Made by a program: the position numbers and the translations under genes. Shown in pieces: positions 24,455 through 33,200 of a DNA stretch of 41,522 nt. Origin of the DNA: an uncultured Oscillospiraceae bacterium (GTDB lineage: Bacteria; Bacillota; Clostridia; Oscillospirales; Oscillospiraceae). Under the pieces are notes generated by a model. It did no database searches and was not told the origin of the DNA. It saw nothing but the letters and a program-made list of their open reading frames with translations. Every line of letters begins with the position of its first letter. The stretch's first letter is position 1. Where the stretch lies: NCBI GenBank assembly GCA_947629915.1, contig CANRFN010000041.1, positions 1 through 41,522 of the forward strand. Reading direction: 5' to 3'.

Positions 24455-27124
24455 ATGAGCATTTACAGCTGCAAGGTGAATCACCTGGAAAATCCCCTGG
24501 GCTTTGATCTGGGCAAGCCCGTCTTCACCTGGAAGGGTGGAAACGGCAGGCTCCAGGTGGCGAAGGATCCGGCTCTCAGCGATATCGTCTACGACTCCGC
24601 CAACGCCGTCCTGGACCCCCTCTGCACCCAGCCGGAGCTGGCGTTGGAGCCCCGGACCCGGTACTTCTGGCAGGTGGCGGACGGCCCGGTGAACTGGTTT
24701 GAGACCGCCAAACTGGACGAGCCCTGGACGGCACAGTGGATCTCCTGCGACAGATCCGAATCCCGCCACCCCATCTTCTCCAAGCGTATCACAGTTCGCA
24801 GCGAAGTGGCCTCTGCACGGCTCTACCTCTGCGGTCTCGGCCTCTATGAAGCCCGGATTGACGGCGTCAAGGTGGGGGATGAGTACCTCACCCCCTTCTG
24901 CAACGACTACCACGAGTGGCTCCAGTACCAGACCTATGACGTGACGGACGCCCTCCAAAACGGCGGCATTCTCTCGGTAGAGGTAGGCGACGGCTGGTAT
25001 GCCGGGCGCTTCACCTATGCCTCCCAGCCCGGCGGGAAAGGGCACTACGGCGATGACCGGCGGCTCATAGCCGAGATCCGGATTCAATACGCAGACGGCA
25101 CTGAGGAAGTGATCGGCACCGACGACACCTGGACCGTCACCCGGGGCAGCATCACCTTCTCCAACATCTACGATGGCGAGCATGTGGACCTCACCCTCCC
25201 TGCAACCGAGCCTGTCCCGGCCACAATAATCGAGGCCCCCAAGGCACCCCTTCGCGCCCGGCTCAGCCCGCCGGTGACGGTGCAGCAGGAATTGCCGGTC
25301 CAGAAGATCCTTCACACCCCCGCCGGGGAGACGGTGCTGGACATCGGCCAGAACATGACAGGACTCTTCCGGATGCGGATCCACATCCCCAAGGGCGAGA
25401 CCCTCCACCTCCAGTTCGGCGAGCACATGCAGGACGGCAACTTCTACCGGGATAACCTGCGCTCAGCCCTGGCGGAGTATTACTGGACCTCCGATGGGGA
25501 AGAACATGTGATCCAGCCCCGATTCACCTTCTACGGATACCGCTATGTGAAGGTGGAGGGAGCAGAGGTGGCGCCGGAGGACTTCACCGCCCTGGTGGTC
25601 CACTCCTACATCCCCCAGATCGGCAGCCTCACCACCGGCCATGAGCTGGTGAATCAGCTGATCCACAACGCCATGTGGGGCCAGAAGGGCAACTACCTGG
25701 ACGTGCCCACAGACTGCCCCCAGCGGGACGAGCGGATGGGCTGGACCGGCGATGCCCAGGTGTTCGCACCAACCGCCAGCTACTTCACAGACTGCGCCGC
25801 CTTCCTCCACAAGTACCTCACGGACATGAACCTGGAGCAGGCCAAACGAGACGGCTCGGTGCCCCATGTGGTGCCCAACTTCGGCCTGGAGGGCGCCGCC
25901 ACCGCCTGGGGAGACGCCGCCGCGGTGATCCCCTGGACGGTGTACACCTTCACCGGGGACAAGGCCTTCCTGGCGGCCCACTACGATGGCATGGCCGGCT
26001 GGGTGGACTTCTGCGCCCGGAAGTACGATGAGGGCACCTGGCTCACCCAGTTCCACTACGGGGACTGGCTGGCCCTGGACGGGCCCCGGGCGGCCGATGC
26101 GGTCCGGGGCGGCACCGATGAGGCCTTCATCGCCTCCGCCTACCTGATCCGCTCCGCCCGTTACACCGCCGCGGCCGCCGAGGTCCTGGGCAAAGATGAC
26201 GATGCAGACCGCTTCACCGCCCTCTCAGAGCGCATCCGCCAAGACCTCATGCAGGACTATTACAGCCCCTCCGGCCGGTGCTGCGTGAACACCCAGACCG
26301 CACACCTGCTCACCCTCGCCTTCGATCTCCACCCCAACCGCAAGAAGGCCGAGGCCTGCCTCCGGGAGCGGCTCCAGTGGGCTGACGGCAAGCTCCAGAC
26401 CGGATTTGTGGGCACCCCGCTGCTGTGCCCCACCCTGTCCTCTCTCGGCATGCACCAGGAGGCCTACGACCTCCTTCTCAACGAGGACCTTCCCGGCTGG
26501 CTCTACGAGGTGAAGATGGGCGCCACAACGGTGTGGGAGCGGTGGAACAGCGTGGACCCGGACGGGCACATGTCCTCCACCGGCATGAACAGCCTGAACC
26601 ACTACGCATACGGCTCCATCGTGGAGTGGATCTGGCGCTGGTGCGCTGGTCTGGAACCCGTAGAGGCGGGCTTCCGCAAGGTCCATCTCCACCCAGTCCC
26701 GGATCCCCGGCTGGGCTCTCTGGATGCGGCATACAACTCCGCATCCGGTCTGTATGAGGTGCACTGGAAATGCCTGGACGCCAATCACCTCACCGTCTCC
26801 GTCTCGGTGCCGGAGGGGTGCACGGCAGAGCTCACCCTACCCTACGCCCCGGAGAGCGCGTACACCGCCGGGCACACCCTTGGTGGCGGCACGTACACCT
26901 TTACCTACGAGACCACAAAGCCCATGCGCCGGGGCCTCACCATCGACATGCCCATGGGAGAGCTGCTGGCAGACCCCGTGGGTGCCAAAGCCCTCCGGCA
27001 GCTGGTCCCCTCCATAGATTCCGTCTCCGGCTCTCTCCGGGCCCTCTCCCTCCGGGAGCTGGCCGCCCGGTTCGGCAAGCCCGAACTGGCTGAGGCCGCC
27101 GCAGCGCTGCTGGCAGACCTCTGA
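24455..27124 (+). CDS. GH78 family alpha-L-rhamnosidase
   Basis: An 889-aa multidomain enzyme. N-terminal beta domains (from KVNHLENPLGFDLGKPVFTW) lead to an (alpha/alpha)6 barrel. DCPQRDERMGWTGDAQ (about 419-434) carries the conserved acidic residues including the probable acid, and GATTVWERW (near 689-697) carries the probable base Glu. A C-terminal beta domain follows (EVHWKCLDANHLTVSVSVPEG). The last 55 residues are a helical module (GELLADP... LRALSLRELAARFG... AAALLADL) shared with the GH3 and GH43 proteins. No signal peptide, so L-rhamnose is cleaved from imported glycosides in the cytoplasm. The start is ATG at 24455 after AAGGAAAGG. It is the last gene of the operon and is followed by a strong hairpin. 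Confidence 0.95.
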   Translation: MSIYSCKVNHLENPLGFDLGKPVFTWKGGNGRLQVAKDPALSDIVYDSANAVLDPLCTQPELALEPRTRYFWQVADGPVNWFETAKLDEPWTAQWISCDRSESRHPIFSKRITVRSEVASARLYLCGLGLYEARIDGVKVGDEYLTPFCNDYHEWLQYQTYDVTDALQNGGILSVEVGDGWYAGRFTYASQPGGKGHYGDDRRLIAEIRIQYADGTEEVIGTDDTWTVTRGSITFSNIYDGEHVDLTLPATEPVPATIIEAPKAPLRARLSPPVTVQQELPVQKILHTPAGETVLDIGQNMTGLFRMRIHIPKGETLHLQFGEHMQDGNFYRDNLRSALAEYYWTSDGEEHVIQPRFTFYGYRYVKVEGAEVAPEDFTALVVHSYIPQIGSLTTGHELVNQLIHNAMWGQKGNYLDVPTDCPQRDERMGWTGDAQVFAPTASYFTDCAAFLHKYLTDMNLEQAKRDGSVPHVVPNFGLEGAATAWGDAAAVIPWTVYTFTGDKAFLAAHYDGMAGWVDFCARKYDEGTWLTQFHYGDWLALDGPRAADAVRGGTDEAFIASAYLIRSARYTAAAAEVLGKDDDADRFTALSERIRQDLMQDYYSPSGRCCVNTQTAHLLTLAFDLHPNRKKAEACLRERLQWADGKLQTGFVGTPLLCPTLSSLGMHQEAYDLLLNEDLPGWLYEVKMGATTVWERWNSVDPDGHMSSTGMNSLNHYAYGSIVEWIWRWCAGLEPVEAGFRKVHLHPVPDPRLGSLDAAYNSASGLYEVHWKCLDANHLTVSVSVPEGCTAELTLPYAPESAYTAGHTLGGGTYTFTYETTKPMRRGLTIDMPMGELLADPVGAKALRQLVPSIDSVSGSLRALSLRELAARFGKPELAEAAAALLADL

Positions 27125-27147
27125 TCCCGGCAAACCGCAAGAAAACA

Positions 27148-27187
27148 AGCGCCTGGCGCAGACCCGATTCGGTCTGCGCCAGGCGCT
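27148..27187. terminator. Hairpin of a repeated family, copy 1; bidirectional terminator
   Basis: Arms AGCGCCTGGCGCAGACC (27148-27164) and its perfect complement (27171-27187) around a 6-base loop, 17 bp without mismatch. It lies between the convergent GH78 and esterase genes, about 25 bases from each stop. On the minus strand a U-rich TTGTTTTCTTG follows. Nearly the same hairpin recurs at 28854-28893 and 30158-30197. Confidence 0.85.
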
Positions 27188-27212
27188 GATTTGTTGTATC
27201 GCGGCGCTGCTG

Positions 27213-28061
27213 CTATCCGGCGTATCTCTTCAGGAACTGGATCACCTTGTCCATCACGGCGTCCTGATAGATGAGCTCGTCCCCGTGTCCCGCACCCTCC
27301 ACGTAGATCAGGTCCGCCGGGACGCTGTGGGCGATGAGGGTGTCGTACATGGCCTGGCTCTGGCCGGGGTCCACCACGTTGTCTGCGGTACCCTGCAGGA
27401 TGAGGAAGGGCGGCGTGTTCTCATTGACATACCAGACGGCACTGGCGGCGTCCGCCTGGGCCTGGTTGTACCCCATCCCCACAAATGCCTCGATCATCCA
27501 GTACGGGAGGCCGGTCTCCGGGGGCACTTTGTCTGTGGTGAGCCGGACCAAGCCGTACACGTCCACCACGCCCTGGACCGCGCTGCTCTGGTCCAGGTAT
27601 TCGCCCACGTCAAACTCTGTATGCTCCCCAGTTACACCCAGAAGGCTCGCCATGGTGCCGCCAGCGGACTCGCCCATGGCGAAAATGTGGTCCGCATCGA
27701 TGCAGTACATGTCTGCGTGGGCCCGGAGGAACCGGACGGCGGCCTTCACGTCCTGCAGCTGGGCGGGAAACTGTGCCTCCCCGGAGACCCGATATTCCAC
27801 GCTGGCCACCACAAAGCCCGCCTCGGCGATACGCACCATCTCCGGCATCCACACGGTGCGGTCCACGTCCATGAACCCGCCGCCGCAGACCCAGACCAGG
27901 CAGGGGAGCTTCTTGTGCCCCGCCCGGTTTTTGGGCATGAGGATGTCCATCTTCAGCGGATCCCAGGTGGCGCCGAACCAGCCGGGGACTGTGGCGTACA
28001 CCACCCCGGGGACCAGGGACAGCACGTCCCGTCTGTGTTCTACCTGCATCCTCTCAATCAT
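27213..28061 (-). CDS. Alpha/beta-hydrolase, BD-FAE/carboxylesterase-like
   Basis: A 282-aa esterase-lipase. The oxyanion segment VWVCGGGF (57-63) precedes the nucleophile Ser132 in AMGESAGG; Asp227 in QGTADNVVD and His259 in GAGHGD complete the triad. This layout matches BD-FAE-type (bifunctional feruloyl/acetyl-xylan) and related HSL-like esterases. No signal peptide. The ATG at 28061 follows AGGAGGAG. It is convergent with the GH78 gene and separated from it by a bidirectional terminator, so it has its own promoter. By position it may be a further deacylase of the glycoside system, but the substrate is unknown. Confidence 0.9.
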   Translation of the reverse strand: MIERMQVEHRRDVLSLVPGVVYATVPGWFGATWDPLKMDILMPKNRAGHKKLPCLVWVCGGGFMDVDRTVWMPEMVRIAEAGFVVASVEYRVSGEAQFPAQLQDVKAAVRFLRAHADMYCIDADHIFAMGESAGGTMASLLGVTGEHTEFDVGEYLDQSSAVQGVVDVYGLVRLTTDKVPPETGLPYWMIEAFVGMGYNQAQADAASAVWYVNENTPPFLILQGTADNVVDPGQSQAMYDTLIAHSVPADLIYVEGAGHGDELIYQDAVMDKVIQFLKRYAG

Positions 28062-28270
28062 GCTTGCTCCTCCTATGCAATCTGGTTTTCGGGCGTCTCG
28101 TACCGTTCCAAAGCCACCCGCAGTTTGGATGAGACCACAATACCACGATCCCGCTCAATCCGCTACCAAAAAACCGCCGGAAACTGCCAGGAATCCGGCA
28201 AACAGGCCGGAAAACCGCTGGTCCGATCCCCAAAAAGGGCTCTGGGACAGTGGAAACAGAGCGCCGGATC

Positions 28271-28279
28271 TGGTACAAT
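28271..28279 (+). promoter_or_regulatory. Extended -10 promoter element upstream of a decayed gene
   Basis: TGGTACAAT (hexamer TACAAT at 28274-28279) is a good extended -10, about 55 bases before the expected start of the pseudogene at 28336. Only a weak -35 (TGGAAA) lies upstream. The rest of the 28062-28335 gap shows no gene. Confidence 0.45.
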
Positions 28280-28335
28280 GGGCCCATCCATTGGCGGGCG
28301 GAACACCATCCGCCTGTGAAGAGAGGAGAGCAGAC

Positions 28336-28803
28336 ATTTCCGACTATTGGAAGATGGTGATCGCAACGCTGAATCGGGTCTCCGTTGAGGGCTCCGAGGA
28401 GGAGCAGGAGGAGACCTATCGGATCATCCAGCAGATCGAGGAGACCCAGGCCCAGCGGTATGGGACACCGGAGACCCCTCTGGCAAAGGCATGAGACGCC
28501 ATCCGGGGCTACATCGAGGACCTGAAGCTGGAGCCCTACATCGACGACCAGTACCAGATCGGGGAGATCAGCGAAACCGTAGAGGATCTGCTCCGGGAGA
28601 ACACCCTGGAGAACGAGCCCTGGGACCTGAAGGCAGAGATCCTCCAGGCCATCTACGAGAACGACTACTACGACTACTTCAGCGTCTACGATGCCATGCA
28701 GGACCTGGAGAAGGCCATGTGCACCACCCCGGAGGAGAAGGCCGCGGAACTGCTGCGGAAACACCAGGAGGAGGAACAGCACCGGAGGAGACGGCGGCGC
28801 TGA
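28336..28803 (+). pseudogene. Small hypothetical gene inactivated by start-codon loss and in-frame TGA
   Basis: One frame of 155 codons runs from 28336 to the stop at 28801-28803 and has protein-like content on both sides of an in-frame TGA at 28492-28494. Before it the product reads like DYWKMVIATLNRVSVEG..., after it like AIRGYIEDLKLEPYIDDQYQ...; it is acidic and helical, with an Arg-rich end (HRRRRRR). A ribosome binding site (AGAGGAGA) is followed at the right distance by ATT instead of ATG. The next in-frame ATG is at 28354. CGA to TGA (Arg to stop) is the simplest explanation for the internal stop. I do not recognise the family. An alternative is a short 46-residue product from 28354, or a sequencing error. 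Confidence 0.6.
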
Positions 28804-28853
28804 GACACATCCCCACCGCCTCGGACAGCTTGCCTTCACCCAGAAACACGAAG

Positions 28854-28893
28854 AGCGCCTGGTACAGACCGGATTCCGTCTGCACCAGGCGCT
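28854..28893. repeat. Hairpin of a repeated family, copy 2
   Basis: AGCGCCTGGTACAGAC pairs with GTCTGCACCAGGCGCT over 16 positions with one A-C mismatch. It lies between the pseudogene (stop 28803) and the convergent DUF4869 gene (stop 28953). The U-tract is poor, so it may be a palindromic repeat rather than a plain terminator. Confidence 0.8.
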
Positions 28894-28952
28894 TTGGTGT
28901 TGTATGCCTATGACAGAGATCCGCCCGCCGCGGTACAGATATCCTAAACGGA

Positions 28953-29408
28953 TCACTCTGTTTTCATCACAAAATCGTCATAGGCAGTTATATAGTCTAC
29001 CATGCTATCTATTTTGATTCCATTGAAGTCGCAGATCCCGTTGATATCAGCCACATTCCGCTCTTCCGGAGGGTGGAGGAGAAAGATCCGGGTAAACACC
29101 ACCGTGATATCGTGCATCTTCCCAATCCGGATGATCCAAGGACCGCAATTATCCCCAATGTTGGTGCAGTAGAACTCGTGTTCCGGTTCTTTCAGCATCA
29201 GGATCAGCGTCTTTGCGCCGTTGGACAGCCACTGGGGCGGCATGATGCCCAACACCGGGCTCCAGATCACGCAGCCCATGACCACCGTGGACTTGTCTAT
29301 GTCCTGGATGATCTGCTGCACGAGCGGGTCGTCGAACCAGTCTTCTTCGAAGTACTTGCCGGCGCCTAAAAACGTATTCGGCGAGCACTCAAAACGGATA
29401 TGGAGCAC
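28953..29408 (-). CDS. DUF4869 protein (second of a tandem pair)
   Basis: A 151-aa protein of a family of unknown function, with the motifs IRFECSPNTFLGAGKYF at the start, STVVMGCVIWSPVLG in the middle and GDNCGPWIIRIG. It is very similar to the adjacent protein at 29480-29947, with differences concentrated at 78-86 and toward the C terminus, and it lacks a four-residue stretch near position 21. Cytoplasmic by sequence. It lies 71 bases after its paralogue and probably shares its transcript. The DUF assignment is from memory of the family's N-terminal motif. Confidence 0.8.
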   Translation of the reverse strand: MLHIRFECSPNTFLGAGKYFEEDWFDDPLVQQIIQDIDKSTVVMGCVIWSPVLGIMPPQWLSNGAKTLILMLKEPEHEFYCTNIGDNCGPWIIRIGKMHDITVVFTRIFLLHPPEERNVADINGICDFNGIKIDSMVDYITAYDDFVMKTE

Positions 29409-29479
29409 GCTTCATCCCCTCCTATCATTGCAATGAGATCCCACACGGTTTGCGCTTGCAGACACTTTGTCTCATAGGA

Positions 29480-29947
29480 TCACTCTGTTTTCATCACATA
29501 ATCGCCATATGCGTCCAAATAATCAACCATGCTGTCTATTTTCATTCCATTGAAATCGCAGACCGCATTAATATCTGCCACATCCTTCTCTTGAGGCGGA
29601 TGGAAACGAAAGATCCGGGTGCACACGATGGTGATGTCGTGGAGGTGACCAATCTTGATGATCCAGGGGCCGCAGTTGTCCCCAATGGAGGTGGCGTTGA
29701 ACTCGTGCCACGGTTCCTTCAGCATCAGGATCAGGGTTTTCGCCCCGTTGGACAGCCACTGGGGCGGCATAATGCCCAACACCGGGCTCCGGATCACGCA
29801 CCCCATGACCACCGTGGACTTGTCTATGTCCTGGATGATCTGCTGCACGAGCGGGTCGTTGAACCAGTCTTCTTCGAAATTGTAGTCGAAGTACTTGCCG
29901 GCGCCTAGAAACGTATTCGGCGAGCGCTCAAAACGGATATGGATCAT
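29480..29947 (-). CDS. DUF4869 protein (first of a tandem pair)
   Basis: A 155-aa paralogue of the preceding entry, sharing most residues, including PPQWLSNGAKTLILMLKEP and VDYLDAYGDYVMKTE against VDYITAYDDFVMKTE. The nucleotide sequences are also close, which shows a recent tandem duplication. The ATG at 29947 follows GGGGAGG. A promoter with -35 TTGATA and -10 TATCCT lies about 85 bases upstream. Function unknown. Confidence 0.8.
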   Translation of the reverse strand: MIHIRFERSPNTFLGAGKYFDYNFEEDWFNDPLVQQIIQDIDKSTVVMGCVIRSPVLGIMPPQWLSNGAKTLILMLKEPWHEFNATSIGDNCGPWIIKIGHLHDITIVCTRIFRFHPPQEKDVADINAVCDFNGMKIDSMVDYLDAYGDYVMKTE

Positions 29948-30031
29948 GCTTCATTCCTCCCCATCAATGCAATTCAGGGTATGCATGAATCGAACTTGCA
30001 CACAGTTTGTCAATCCAGATTTTCACATCCA

Positions 30032-30060
30032 AGGATAGCGCATCGGCAGGGAATTATCAA
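30032..30060 (-). promoter_or_regulatory. Promoter of the DUF4869 pair
   Basis: On the minus strand TTGATA (30060-30055), a 17-bp spacer and TATCCT (30037-30032). The surrounding 29948-30236 region is noticeably AT-rich and holds no gene; it also contains hairpin copy 3 at its right side. Confidence 0.5.
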
Positions 30061-30157
30061 TTGTCGAAGTGACGCAAAGCAGCTCAATTAAAACACTTAA
30101 TTTATATTTCTGTACAACTCGCAAGAAGAGTTGCTGGATGTCTCCAACCATGCAATG

Positions 30158-30197
30158 AGCGCCTGGCGCAGACCATCTCCGGTCTGCACCAGGCGCT
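30158..30197. repeat. Hairpin of a repeated family, copy 3
   Basis: AGCGCCTGGCGCAGACC (30158-30174, identical to the left arm of copy 1) pairs with GGTCTGCACCAGGCGCT (30181-30197) with one C-A mismatch. It lies 40 bases downstream of the helicase stop on the minus strand. Confidence 0.82.
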
Positions 30198-30236
30198 TTG
30201 TGTCACTGTAATTGGACTCCGGTGACGGCAGCGGAC

Positions 30237-33200
30237 TCACTTGAGCAGGGCCAGCAGGTCCTCCTTGGACATGTCCAGGATGCCCTGCCCGGACTCGTCT
30301 GAGAGGGCGTCCATGAGGGAGGCCTTCTCCTCCTGGAGCTGCATGATCTTCTCCTCGATGGTGTCCTGGGCGATGAGCTTGTATACGTGGACGTGAGACT
30401 GCTGCCCGATCCGGTGGGCCCGGCCGGTGGCCTGGTCTTGGGCGGCGATGTTCCACCAGGGGTCGTAGTGGATCACCACATCGGCCGAGGTGAGGTTGAT
30501 GCCGGTGCCGCCGGCTTTCAGGGAGATCAGGAACACGTTGGCGCCGCCCTCGTTGAACTCCCGGATCCGCTTGGCCCGCATCTCCTTGGTGGTGGAGCCC
30601 TGGAGGGTGAAACTGGAGATCCCCATCGCGGTGAGCCGGTCCCGGAGGATGTCCAGCATGGAGGTGAACTGGGAGAACAGCAGGATCTGGTGCCCGTTCT
30701 CCACCATGCCGGCGCACAGCTCCAGGCAGGCCTCCAGCTTGTCTGCAGGGCCCTCGTAGTTCTCGTAGCAGAGGGCGGGGTCGCAGCAGATCTGGCGGAG
30801 GCGGGTGAGGGCAGCCAGGATCTGAAGCTTGCTGCCGTCCAGAGACAGGTTGTTGAGGGTCTCCTGGGCGGTGGCCAGATAGACCTTTCTGCCCTGTTCG
30901 GAGAGGGACACCCTGTGGACGTGTTCGATGATCGGCGGCAGCTCCCGGAGCACGTCCTTCTTCAGGCGGCGGAGCATAAATGGCTGCACCAGTTTGCGAA
31001 GCCGCGCCATGGCGTCCGCATCCTTGCTCTTCACCACCGGCTTCTCCAGACGGTCCACAAAGACGCTGTGGGAGAAGAGGTAGCCGGGCATGAGGAAGTC
31101 GAAGAGATTCCAGAGCTCGCTGAGCCGGTTCTCGATGGGGGTACCGGTGAGGATGAACCGCTGGACGCAGTTCACCTGCTTCACCGCCTTGGAGATCTGG
31201 GTGGTCTGGTTCTTCACATGCTGCCCCTCGTCCAGGATGCAGCAGTAGAAGGTGTGGGCCTGGTAGGTCTTGATATCCTGCCGGAGCAGCTCATAGGAGG
31301 TCACGATGACGTCCGTGTCGCCGCCCATGGCCTCCTCCAAAAGGCGCTTGCGCTCCGCCACGGGGCCCAGCACCGCTCGGACCTTCAGGTCGTTGGGGAA
31401 GTGGGCGAACTCATCGATCCAGTTGAGGATGAGGGAGGCGGGGCAGACGATGAGCGAGGGGTTGCCCACCTGGGCGCGGGGCGAGGTGGAGAGGTATGCG
31501 ATGGCCTCCAAAGTCTTGCCGAGGCCCATCTCGTCCGCCAGGATGCCCCCGAAGTGGCAGCTCTCCAAGGTCTTCATCCACTGGAAGCCCACCTTCTGAT
31601 AGGGCCGCATCATCGCATCCAGGCCCTCGGGCACCTGGTAATCGCTGTCCGCCACGGACTTGAAGCTGCGGATCATATCCCGGAACTGCTTGTCTCGGGT
31701 CACACGGAAGGCCTCGTTGCCGGAGAGCAGGCTGTCCAGGTAGAGCGCCCGGAAGGCGGGGACGGTCACCTTGCCGTCTGCCAGGTCCTTGGGGGCCAGA
31801 CGCAGCATGTGGGCCATCTCGGCCATGGTCTCGTAGGCAGAGCCCGCCTGGAGCCGGAGCACCCGGCCGTTTTTGAGCCGGTAATAGCGGCGCTTCTTGA
31901 GCAGGGAGTCGTAGAGCGCCTCCAACTCCTCCGGCGGGAACTCCCCGGTGTCGATGCGCAGGGTGAGCATGCCCTGGGAGACGGAGATGCCCACCGCAGC
32001 TCTCGCGGTAACCGGAATCTCCTTGGCCAGCAACCGATCCGTGGTGAAGACCTCGCCCATCTTCCGGATCTCCTCCAGGCCGTCCACCAGGAAGTCCAGG
32101 ATGGCCTCCTCATTGGTCAGGGAGAAGACAGGTCCGTTGAGGGTCGGTTTGCTGGGCATGATGCCCTCCAGGCTGCGGATCACGTTCTGCTCCGCCACCA
32201 GATCCCGCTTCACCTGCGGGGTGGCCTTGGCGGGTGTTCCGGGGTTGATCAGCGCCTTGTCGTAGCGGAACTTCAGCTCCAGGGTGAGCTTGTCCGCGTC
32301 TGGGAGGTCCAGATAGAACTGGGGCATGCACTCGTCCGGCAGGAACTGCTCCATCAGGCCGGCATCGTCCTCCACCGCAATTTGCTCCCGCAGGGGAACC
32401 AGCACCAGATTGCTGAATGCCGGCATATCGCTATTGGCAATGCGCATGCGCTTTCTCCGGAAAGGCAGCTTGACGTAGCTATTCTGGTTTTCGAGCAGCG
32501 GGTAGACGTCCTTTGCAAATGCCGCACTGCAGCGGTAGATCCGGTGGCCGACGGCCGCATAGCGGGAGAGGTGGTTGCCGAAGAACGAGATGGGCTCCTC
32601 GCTGGAGAGTTCCAGCCGCACGCCGCCGTTTTCGGACACCAGCTCCGCATGGACCTCCGGATCCCCCACGGTAAAGATCACCGGCTGCTGGGAATTCTGC
32701 AGGGCCACATCCTGTCCCAGAAGGACATCGAACCAGCGGTCGAAGGACTCTCCCTGGAGGGTGATGGAGCTTTTCACCAGGGTGGGCCGGCTGTAGTAGT
32801 CCACTTTGTCCGCGTATCGGTCCGCAAACGTCTCAAACTGCCGCCGGTGGTCCGCAATGATGTCGAAGAGCTTGCGGGACCGCTCATCAAACATCTCTAT
32901 CCCGTGCCGCAGGGTGAGGTTCTTTCCGTAGGAGGCCTCTTTGCGATAGGCGACATTATTCACCATGTCCTCCATGTTCCGCACCACGTACATGCGGTCT
33001 ATCCCGATGCTCACGGTGAAGACAGGGTACTTGTCCTCGGAGGGCATATCAGACAGCTTGGGGATCAGGTGCACCTTGCCCACCAGGTCCTCATCCATGT
33101 CCTGCCCGGCATCCTTCATCAAACTCTGCAGAATCCTCTGCACCGCCTTGTCGCTCTCCTCCACGGGAGCACCGTTCTGCTCCGTGATGGCGAACATGGC

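Noticed and set aside
28075..28095. Similarity of ATGCAATCTGGTTTTCGGG to a stretch at 39886-39907
   Set aside because: Only about 20 bases with one substitution and two indels, with no shared context; too short to claim a repeat family.
28492..28494. TGA read as selenocysteine
   Set aside because: No selenoprotein-like motif around it, no convincing bacterial SECIS hairpin directly after the codon, and the start codon is also damaged; a pseudogene is simpler.
27148..30197. Three similar hairpins as a CRISPR array
   Set aside because: Copies are more than a kilobase apart with genes between them; there is no regular spacer pattern and no cas gene.
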